From CmP2 sp052084925 (GTDB lineage: Bacteria > Actinomycetota > Actinomycetes > Actinomycetales > Micrococcaceae), in the NCBI GenBank assembly GCA_052084925.1, contig JBQDEV010000001.1:310001-374000 (forward strand): DNA of 64,000 nucleotides, given 5' to 3'. The notes under the pieces are model-generated. The model searched no databases and had not been told where the DNA came from. It saw nothing but the letters and a program-made list of their open reading frames with translations. A program made the translations under genes and the position numbers. Below, piece after piece: positions 58,021 to 64,000 of the stretch; positions within the stretch are counted from its first letter, which is position 1; each line of letters starts with the position of its first letter.

Positions 58021-59135
58021 AGAATTACCTCCTGGTGGAGTCCCGATGACGCTGCGACGAGCTGTCCTTCAGGAACGGGGAGTACGGCATCGGCCAGTGT
58101 TCGCGCGGTGCGCTGTACGCCAACTGTTTGCCCCAACGTGGTCTGCTCGGTGAAGGTGGACAACACTCCCACTGGAATACGAATCTTCATCTCGTCCGGA
58201 ACCGGAGCAGAGAGCGCAGCGGCCACAACGGTTCCTGGGGTTCGAGCCGCAATAGTAACGCCAACACTTCCAGTAATGGGCATGGCCGGATGTGGCTTTC
58301 CCATCGACATCATCATGATGTGCAGATCGACGTCCGTGCTCGTGGCCGGGCCGACCACGCCGATCTTAGGAATGGCCCGTTCAGCCGCCTCATGGCTTTC
58401 CGCAAGCCCCATCAGAACAGCGGCTTCACGCCGAAGCTCCTCGAGCGCAGTCAGCTCAGCGGACGCATGAATCATCCACTGCTCGTAGTGATCAAGGGGG
58501 AACCCAAGGTCTTTCGCATTTGCCACGATAATAGGGGCGCCAGCGTCCAGCATCGTGACGGCAACGTCACGACCGTCTCTGAGCGTCAGTACCTGTTGTG
58601 GGGTTCCCGAAGGAAGCAACTGCCCGGTCGTTCTTCCCTCAGGGTCCAGAAATCCAAGACTCACCGGGTGCCCCGGGAAAACGACACCGGGAATGCTGTC
58701 CGTGGGGTTCGAGGGTAGAGCTCCGCCCGGGGTCGGTATCGATTGAACGATGACTTGCCCCGTGTTGGTGTTCAACGTACGGATCACCGTGTCCTCTTCC
58801 TGCGCCGAAACCCAACCCTGCTCGATGGCGTAGAGACCCACAGCGGCAGAGCAATTCCCGCAGTTACTGCCCCAATCAACTCGTGCTTCCTCAATGTCTA
58901 CTTGAGCGAAAGTGAAGTTCACGTCAATATCTTCACGCTCACTACGTTCGACGATCAGCGCCTTACTCGTGGTTGACGTCGCGCCGCCGACACCATCCAG
59001 CTGGCGCGGGTCGGGGGAACCAAAAACTCGAGGAAGCACCAAGTCAGCATCGAAACCTGTTCGCCTGATCTCGTCCTCTTCGAATACCCAGCACTTACTC
59101 GTGCCGCCCCGCATCCAGCGAGCTTTGATCATCAT
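58017..59135 (-). CDS. PrpF/4-oxalomesaconate tautomerase-family isomerase (DUF453)
   Basis: A 372-residue protein with duplicated diaminopimelate-epimerase-like halves. MRGGTSKCWVF and GNCGNCSAAVG-like SNCGNCSAAVG match PrpF family motifs, with Cys residues in both halves acting in proton transfer. Family members isomerise 2-methylaconitate, oxalomesaconate (GalD) or dimethylmaleate double bonds. Placed first in an operon with a tricarboxylate transporter, it likely isomerises an imported unsaturated tricarboxylate such as trans-aconitate or oxalomesaconate. Which one is not determined. Confidence 0.85.
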   Translation of the reverse strand: MMIKARWMRGGTSKCWVFEEDEIRRTGFDADLVLPRVFGSPDPRQLDGVGGATSTTSKALIVERSEREDIDVNFTFAQVDIEEARVDWGSNCGNCSAAVGLYAIEQGWVSAQEEDTVIRTLNTNTGQVIVQSIPTPGGALPSNPTDSIPGVVFPGHPVSLGFLDPEGRTTGQLLPSGTPQQVLTLRDGRDVAVTMLDAGAPIIVANAKDLGFPLDHYEQWMIHASAELTALEELRREAAVLMGLAESHEAAERAIPKIGVVGPATSTDVDLHIMMMSMGKPHPAMPITGSVGVTIAARTPGTVVAAALSAPVPDEMKIRIPVGVLSTFTEQTTLGQTVGVQRTARTLADAVLPVPEGQLVAASSGLHQEVIL

Positions 59136-59197
59136 CAGCTGTTACTCCTGCCACAATATCCGTTCGTCGAATCAATTGTGTGGAGCATCACCCTTAA

Positions 59198-59208
59198 GCA
59201 CAATGTGC
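59198..59208. promoter_or_regulatory. Dyad in the PrpF/LysR divergent promoter
   Basis: GCACA-A-TGTGC is a perfect dyad in the 217-bp region between the PrpF-family and LysR genes, and a CGTATACG palindrome lies ten bases further on (59218-59225). Either could be the LysR site. Confidence 0.35.
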
Positions 59209-59352
59209 ACTTTCTTCCGTATACGTAAGCATTACTTCACTCAATGGGCACGATTGCAGCTCAGTCCCAACGTTCTATCGCTAGCATCCCTGTGATTCCA
59301 TAGTTTTTGATGCGGGACGGATCAGTGCGTGGCTTTAGCTACACTGAAGCCT

Positions 59353-60279
59353 ATGACGCATTTCGATACGAAAAGACTCGAAGTTTTCGTCCAGACCGTG
59401 GAGAGTGGATCCATCACGGCCGCGGCAGACGAGCTGGGATACACTGCGTCGGCTGTTTCTCAACAGTTGCGTCGTCTCGAACAGGAGGTGCGTCAACCAT
59501 TGCTGCGTCGACGCCCGCGAGGGGTTGTCCCGACGGAGGCCGGAATGGTGCTGGCGGCACATGCGCGAAAGATCCTGCGGCAGATGGACGCCGCCCAATC
59601 GGACTTAGAGGATCTCACGACGGGCAAGCGAGGAACCCTGGTGATTGGCGCCTTTCCAACGGTTGCCGCGTCATTCTTGCCACTGGTCATTGAGCGATTC
59701 TCAACGCATTATCCTGCCGTTGAGCTCTCCATTCGAAGCACACGCATCGACACTTTGATCGCAGAGCTCGAAAGAGGCAAAACCCACATTAGCCTCTTGT
59801 GGGATCACCCTTGGCGCCCGTTCCAAGCCGAGGGGATCAAGACGGAGGAGCTCTTCCGCGAACCCTTCGTCCTGCTGGTCTCGCACCACCACAAATTGGC
59901 GGGGTCGACCTCCGTGTCCATGTCGGATCTGCGTCGCGAATCATGGGTCGTTCGCGCGGCGGAACACCCAGTTGTTGAAGTGCTGGACCGCGCAGCGACA
60001 GCCGCTGGTTTCAGGCCCTCAATCTCCATGTACGCCAATGACTATCAGGAGGCTCAAGCGATGGTCAGCGCAGGAATCGGGGTTGCCTTGGCGCCAGAGA
60101 GCGCCGTGACGATCAAACATCCTGGGGTGAACGTCTTGAGCCTCGGTGACGATGCCCCGCTTCGACGCATCATGGTGGGACAACGAGAGGAACGCGTCTA
60201 CTCACCTGCCGAAGTTGCGTTCAGGTCAGTCCTCATGGAGACGGTCAGGTCGATGGAGACGCAGTCCGGGCAGCGGTGA
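59353..60279 (+). CDS. LysR family transcriptional regulator
   Basis: The protein is 308 residues from the ATG at 59353; an in-frame GTG at 59329 is an alternative. HTH: FDTKRLEVFVQTVESGSITAAA and LGYTASAVSQQLRRLEQEV. The effector domain starts GTLVIGAFPTVAASFLPLVIE. It is divergent from the PrpF-TctC-TctAB operon and probably controls it. The last 35 bases overlap the 3' end of trpF on the opposite strand, so the C-terminus of one of the two has been extended by the junction. Confidence 0.9.
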   Translation: MTHFDTKRLEVFVQTVESGSITAAADELGYTASAVSQQLRRLEQEVRQPLLRRRPRGVVPTEAGMVLAAHARKILRQMDAAQSDLEDLTTGKRGTLVIGAFPTVAASFLPLVIERFSTHYPAVELSIRSTRIDTLIAELERGKTHISLLWDHPWRPFQAEGIKTEELFREPFVLLVSHHHKLAGSTSVSMSDLRRESWVVRAAEHPVVEVLDRAATAAGFRPSISMYANDYQEAQAMVSAGIGVALAPESAVTIKHPGVNVLSLGDDAPLRRIMVGQREERVYSPAEVAFRSVLMETVRSMETQSGQR

Positions 60280-60850
60280 CGAAGGCGCGGATCTTCGCGT
60301 GGTCCTTGGTGCCGCGCTCGGCTTCAACACCGGAGGACACGTCCACGCCCCAGGGCCCGGCCTCGGCAATGGCTTCGGCGACGTTCTCTGGGTCAAGCCC
60401 GCCGGCCAGCATCCACTGACCTGTGGGGGCGGACTCCAGCCGGCTCAGGTCCCACCGGGATCCGGAACCGGGCGTGGCAGAATCCAGCAACAGTGCCTCT
60501 TCGCCCAGCGCACCGACATCCAGGCGTCCGTGATCGATCGAGGCGGCGCGCCAGACCCGCGGCAGTTCTTCACTGGCACGACGGACGTCCTGCTCGGAGT
60601 ACCCGTGTAACTGGACGACGTCAACCCCGGTGGCCTGCGCGGCAGCGATAACGTCGTCAATGCTCAGGTCATGGACCACCAGCACAGTGGTCAGCTCAGG
60701 AGTGCCCTCCGCGATGAGCTCCCGGGCCGTCTCTTGAGAGACCGCGCGCGGACTCGTCTGCGAGAGCACCACACCCATGGCGTCGGCCCCGGTTTCGCGG
60801 ACGACGCGCACATCGTCGAGCGTCTTCAGCCCGCAGATCTTGATGAACAT
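60245..60850 (-). CDS. trpF: Phosphoribosylanthranilate isomerase TrpF
   Basis: A 201-residue TIM barrel. KICGLKT (catalytic Cys6), VVQLHGYSE, LLLDS and MLAGGLDPENV, followed by GVDVSSGVEAERGTKDHAKI, match TrpF closely. It converts N-(5-phosphoribosyl)anthranilate to the ribulose form in tryptophan synthesis. No other trp genes are in the window. It converges on the LysR gene with a 35-bp overlap. Confidence 0.93.
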   Translation of the reverse strand: MFIKICGLKTLDDVRVVRETGADAMGVVLSQTSPRAVSQETARELIAEGTPELTTVLVVHDLSIDDVIAAAQATGVDVVQLHGYSEQDVRRASEELPRVWRAASIDHGRLDVGALGEEALLLDSATPGSGSRWDLSRLESAPTGQWMLAGGLDPENVAEAIAEAGPWGVDVSSGVEAERGTKDHAKIRAFVTAARTASPST

Positions 60851-60878
60851 GTTCCGAGTTTAGGTCAGGACGTCAGCC

Positions 60879-61832
60879 TTAGGCGAAGGGGGCGGAAGCG
60901 GCGTCGAGGCGGGACAGCTCGTCGTCACTGAGCTCGACGTCGACCGCAGCCACCAGGTCGGCGAGCTGCTCAGGGGTGCGTGCGGAGACGATCGGGGCGG
61001 TGATGCCGTGGGCGAGCTGCCAGGCCAGGGCAATCGCGGCGGGCTGAACTGAGTGCGCCTCGGCGACGGAAACGAGTTCGGAGACGACGTTCAGACCCTG
61101 CTCGTTGAAGTAGCCCTGCACCATGCGGGCACGATCGGCACCCTCGAGGTCGGCCTCGGTGCGGTACTTGCCGGTGAGGAAGCCGGCGGCGAGGGCGAAA
61201 TAGGGGAACACCGCCAGGTGGTGCTTCGCGGCGATCTCGCGGTAGCCGGTCTCGAACTCCTGGCGGAACACCAGGTTGTACTGGGGTTGCAGGGCCACCG
61301 GCTTCGCGAGGTTCTCGGCCTCGGCCACCTCCAACCAGGCGTTCAGCCGCTGAGGCGAGTAGTTGGAGACGGCGACGTGGCGGATCTTCCCGGCGGTGAC
61401 CAATTCGTCGAAGACGCGGGCGATCTGCTCGATGGGAGTGACCTCGTCGTCGCGGTGGGCGTAGTAGAGGTCTACGCAGTCGGTCTGCAAGCGCTGCAGT
61501 GAGGCATCGATGGCGCCGCGGATGTACTCCGGGTTCTGGGTCTTGTGGTCCGGGTGATCACCGACTTTCGTGGCCAGCACGATTTGATCGCGATTTCCCC
61601 GGGCGGCCAGCCAGGTGCCGATGATGGTTTCGGACTCGGTGCCGGTGTTGCCGGGAACCCAGGCGGGGTAGGACTCGGCGGTGTCGAGGAAGTTGCCCCC
61701 GGCGGCGACGTAGGCGTCGAGCACGGTGTGGGCGCTGGCCTCATCGGAGGTCCAGCCGAAGGTGTTCGTACCGAGGTTGATGGGGTATACCGCGAGGTCG
61801 GTGCCGGGAATCTGAACACGTGCGCTGGTCAT
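60879..61832 (-). CDS. Aldo/keto reductase
   Basis: The product is 317 residues from the ATG at 61832 (GGAGG upstream). The tetrad residues appear in DTAESYP (Asp, Tyr), the following Lys in LATKVGD and His in YYAHRDDE. The C-terminal ALAWQLAHGITAPIVSARTPEQL binds NADPH. The group resembles AKR11/YajO-like proteins that reduce a range of aldehydes. No pathway link to its neighbours is evident. Confidence 0.88.
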   Translation of the reverse strand: MTSARVQIPGTDLAVYPINLGTNTFGWTSDEASAHTVLDAYVAAGGNFLDTAESYPAWVPGNTGTESETIIGTWLAARGNRDQIVLATKVGDHPDHKTQNPEYIRGAIDASLQRLQTDCVDLYYAHRDDEVTPIEQIARVFDELVTAGKIRHVAVSNYSPQRLNAWLEVAEAENLAKPVALQPQYNLVFRQEFETGYREIAAKHHLAVFPYFALAAGFLTGKYRTEADLEGADRARMVQGYFNEQGLNVVSELVSVAEAHSVQPAAIALAWQLAHGITAPIVSARTPEQLADLVAAVDVELSDDELSRLDAASAPFA

Positions 61833-61906
61833 GAAGGTCCTCCGTCGTCGAGTTTGATCGGCCGGTTGATCTGGCGTCAACCATGGCAACACCGATGACG
61901 GCGCTT

Positions 61907-62641
61907 CTATTTCTGCCGCCGCACCATCTCGTTGATCCACACCGGGGCGAAGGGGGAGGTGCAGTTCGGCGGGGTCGGGTAGTCCTTGAGCACCTCGAGC
62001 CGCTCACCGATATCCAGGGCTCGAGCGCGCAGGGACTCATGGTGGATCCCGATCATGGCCAGGGTCGAGTTCATCTCCCACTGTGGGCGTTCGTCGGCGT
62101 CGGCCATCTCGGCCTCGAGGGTGTCGAGGAGGCCGGGAAGATCGAGTCGGCCCGGGCGCTTCACCACGGTGTCGGCGGTGAGCGCCCAGCCGGCGGCGTA
62201 CACCTCGGGGTGCTCGGGCTCGGACAACCAACGGGTGCGCAGCTCCTCGATATGGGCGGACTTCAGCACCAGGTAGCCGGTGAGCCAGGCGATGGTCTTC
62301 GCGGCACGGGATTCACGCAACATCGCGTCGAACTCGTCGGCGGTGAAGTCACGCGGGCGCACGATCAACAGGGCGACCAGCCGCAGCGGAGTTTCCCCGG
62401 TGTTCCAGAGGGCGAGGCCGACGTCGTGTACGGCGGCGGTGGCTGTCTTAGTGTTCTCAGCCTGACCTTTCACCTCGGCTTTGAGGTTCTTCGCCACGGC
62501 GCGCAGCTTCGTCAGGTTCACCCCGTGGTCGTCCCCGTGGCGCTCGTTCACGGCACGGATCTTCGGGTCTTCCAGTGCGGCGAGCTCATCGCGGGTCTGA
62601 GTGACGAAGTGATCGGTGTCGAATACGGTGCTCTCGGCCAT
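61907..62641 (-). CDS. DNA alkylation repair protein, AlkD-like HEAT-repeat family
   Basis: A 244-residue all-helical protein. The layout and segments such as VNLTKLRAVAKNLKAEVKG, ALWNTGETPLRLVALLIV and GWALTADTVVK resemble the AlkD-like ALK-rich HEAT-repeat glycosylases. AlkD-like proteins remove N3- and N7-alkylpurines. Some relatives lack the activity; I have not checked the catalytic Trp/Asp. The gene stands alone. Confidence 0.7.
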   Translation of the reverse strand: MAESTVFDTDHFVTQTRDELAALEDPKIRAVNERHGDDHGVNLTKLRAVAKNLKAEVKGQAENTKTATAAVHDVGLALWNTGETPLRLVALLIVRPRDFTADEFDAMLRESRAAKTIAWLTGYLVLKSAHIEELRTRWLSEPEHPEVYAAGWALTADTVVKRPGRLDLPGLLDTLEAEMADADERPQWEMNSTLAMIGIHHESLRARALDIGERLEVLKDYPTPPNCTSPFAPVWINEMVRRQK

Positions 62642-62704
62642 TTCATAAGTGTAGTAGCCACTAGTTTGCAGGTCGCAGTAAACCGAAGGTACCGGGACGG
62701 AGGC

Positions 62705-63427
62705 TCAGAACGATTCGGTCTCCACGTAACGTCCCAGCTTTTCGCGCAGACGCGTTCGCTTACTCAGCGAACGCGAATGTTCTCGATCAAACAGTGCCCG
62801 AACATAGGTGATTCTGGCCTGATCGATGTGCTGCCTCAGCACACGCACCACGCCTGCGGCATCGATGGCATGAACACAGTCGACGATCTGCGCATGTTCG
62901 CACATTGACACATCCACTGCGTCGGCCTTCCACACGGAGAGGTGGGCACGCAGGGCCGCGACCTGGGTGGCAATGGCCGCATGAGCATCCTGCAGATACC
63001 TATTTCCGCAGTAGGTGAACGCAACAGCATGAAAGCGGGCGTCAAGGCGGTTGTACGCCGGCTGGTCCGCATCGGCAATCGCAGTGTTCATTTCCTTGAC
63101 GACTTCGGCCAAAGCTGAGCTTAAGTCGTCCGGTGCCTGGCGAATGGAGTACTCCATAGCTCGAGATTCCAAATCCAACCGAAAATCGCACAACTCTTGC
63201 ACTTGGTCAGGTGAAGGATCGAAAACGTAGGTGCCAGACTTCGGAACGATGTCGACGATGCCTTCAACCTGCAACGCCTTCAGCGCCTCACGAACCGGAG
63301 TCCTGCTAACCGAAAACACTTCCGCTAGAGCATCTTCGGACAACGGCTCGCCCAATTCGAATGCGCCATCGATGATGGACGCGCGCAAAGACGCAGATAT
63401 GCCATATGCCAGCGATGACGATCTCAC
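62705..63427 (-). CDS. GntR family transcriptional regulator, FCD subfamily
   Basis: The protein is 240 residues from the GTG at 63427, with GAAGGAG eight bases upstream; the ATG at 63493 lies inside the operator repeats and is rejected. The wHTH (SLRASIIDGAFELGEPLSEDALAEVFSVSRTPVREALKALQ, a classic FadR-type core in two helices) precedes an FCD domain (LCDFRLDLESRAMEYSI, DARFHAVAFTYCGNRYL with the metal-binding His). It is divergent from the ICL/PEPM gene, which is its likely target, through the paired repeats at 63471-63505. Confidence 0.9.
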   Translation of the reverse strand: MRSSSLAYGISASLRASIIDGAFELGEPLSEDALAEVFSVSRTPVREALKALQVEGIVDIVPKSGTYVFDPSPDQVQELCDFRLDLESRAMEYSIRQAPDDLSSALAEVVKEMNTAIADADQPAYNRLDARFHAVAFTYCGNRYLQDAHAAIATQVAALRAHLSVWKADAVDVSMCEHAQIVDCVHAIDAAGVVRVLRQHIDQARITYVRALFDREHSRSLSKRTRLREKLGRYVETESF

Positions 63428-63470
63428 AGTGCAGGCTCCTTCTCCCCCATTCATCCTATCCAGAGGATTA

Positions 63471-63505
63471 CTTGTATCCAAGATAACAACCATCTAGTAT
63501 CCAAG
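63471..63505. promoter_or_regulatory. Paired direct-repeat operator between GntR and the ICL/PEPM gene
   Basis: CTTGTATCCAAG (63471-63482) and CTAGTATCCAAG (63494-63505) differ at one base and start 23 bp apart, about two helical turns. CTTG/CAAG arms make the first a dyad. The in-frame ATG of the longer GntR frame lies between them. Confidence 0.55.
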
Positions 63506-63556
63506 TTACGAGTGATCCACTTCACATCGCTATTCGATTCAGCACGACGGAGAACT

Positions 63557-64000
63557 ATGAACGCGGCATTGGCACTTCGAACCCTCATCGAACCCGGTCA
63601 ACGACTAGTGACTGCACCCGGCGCCTTCGACTCCTTGAGTGCTCGGCTAGTTGAGCAGACAGGGTTCCCAGCCGTGTATCTCACCGGCTTCGGAGCTACC
63701 GCGTCTCGCCTTGGTCAGCCGGACATCGGTCTGCTCACGCTGACTGAGATGACCGATCATGCTCGGAACATGGTTCGGTCCGTTAGCGTGCCGGTCATCG
63801 CCGATGCGGACAACGGTTACGGAGGCCCCTCCAACGTTCACCGCACGGTCATCGAGTACATCCAAGCCGGTGTCGCGGCAATCCATATCGAAGACCAGGT
63901 AGCTCCGAAACGCTGTGGGCAAATGGCTGGAGTAACCCTGGTCGATGTAGAAATTGCCACCCGAAAAATCGAGACAGCAGTCACGGCCCGGGATTCCGAC
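63557..64000 (+). CDS. Isocitrate lyase/PEP mutase superfamily protein (3' end outside window)
   Basis: Only the first 148 residues are present, with no stop before the edge. The ATG has GGAG five bases upstream. VTAPGAFDSLSARL and IADADNGYGG (metal-binding Asp83, Asp85) match the PrpB/dimethylmalate-lyase/oxaloacetate-hydrolase group. The active-site loop reads PKRCGQMAG (118-126), with Cys120 present but Gln at the place where most lyases have His. It probably cleaves or decarboxylates a branched C4-C7 dicarboxylic acid. It is divergent from a GntR regulator. Confidence 0.85.
   Translation, partial: MNAALALRTLIEPGQRLVTAPGAFDSLSARLVEQTGFPAVYLTGFGATASRLGQPDIGLLTLTEMTDHARNMVRSVSVPVIADADNGYGGPSNVHRTVIEYIQAGVAAIHIEDQVAPKRCGQMAGVTLVDVEIATRKIETAVTARDSD

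Overview
The window is a 64-kb piece of a high-GC Gram-positive chromosome, most likely from an actinobacterium of the Micrococcales type. Much of it is about 65% GC. Several promoters have a TANNNT-type -10 box next to a leaderless or nearly leaderless start codon. The core genes (metNIQ, rlmN, csoR-copZ-copA, hutUIG, trpF) also fit that group. Genus cannot be fixed from the sequence alone. I see no rRNA, tRNA, CRISPR array, prophage, transposase or integrase. The DNA is a mosaic of core genes and lower-GC catabolic cassettes, each with its own regulator and transporter.

Left part (1-16.7 kb). An IclR-controlled set comes first: a truncated steroid-dehydrogenase-like flavoprotein, an SDR and a benzaldehyde-dehydrogenase-like ALDH. 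A membrane protein, an MFS exporter, a VapBC-type toxin-antitoxin pair and an aminotransferase follow. A lower-GC block (9.06-16.6 kb) then holds a complete class I cytochrome P450 system: 2Fe-2S ferredoxin, ferredoxin reductase and a P450 that resembles CYP199A para-methoxybenzoate O-demethylases. With it are a LysR gene, a fused dihydroxyacetone kinase, a MarR regulator and an orphan ABC binding protein. The same palindrome, GTTGCAATTGCAAC, precedes both the P450 and the binding protein, which suggests one MarR regulon.

Middle part (16.7-32 kb). After an AI-2E-type permease comes an organic-acid block: an IclR regulator, a CitE-like lyase, a class III CoA-transferase, a TRAP-like permease pair, and a divergently transcribed fusion of a beta-hydroxyacid-dehydrogenase-like domain to an RraA/HMG-aldolase-like domain. 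An MFS carrier, an ALDH, a second hydroxyacid dehydrogenase and a LysR regulator follow. Then comes the methionine importer metNIQ.

Right-middle part (32-47 kb). rlmN, small genes, a GMC oxidoreductase, a zinc/cation CDF exporter and the copper module csoR-copZ-copA lie here. Two matched CsoR boxes tie the CDF gene to the copper regulator. Two foreign-looking segments are bracketed by direct repeats that copy the 3' end of the neighbouring core gene: a single lipoprotein gene beside rlmN, and a 4-kb aldonate cassette (gntP-like permease, IlvD/Edd dehydratase, GntR) beside copA.

Right part (47-64 kb). A five-gene histidine/urocanate operon (YjiH-type membrane protein, IclR, hutU, hutI, hutG) lacks hutH. 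lldD follows with an LldR-type operator. Next is a tricarboxylate uptake set (a TctA-TctB fusion, TctC and a PrpF-family isomerase) with a divergent LysR. trpF, an aldo/keto reductase and a DNA-alkylation-repair protein come next. The window ends in a GntR gene divergent from a truncated isocitrate-lyase/PEP-mutase family gene. The picture is of a heterotroph equipped to import and degrade many organic and aromatic acids.
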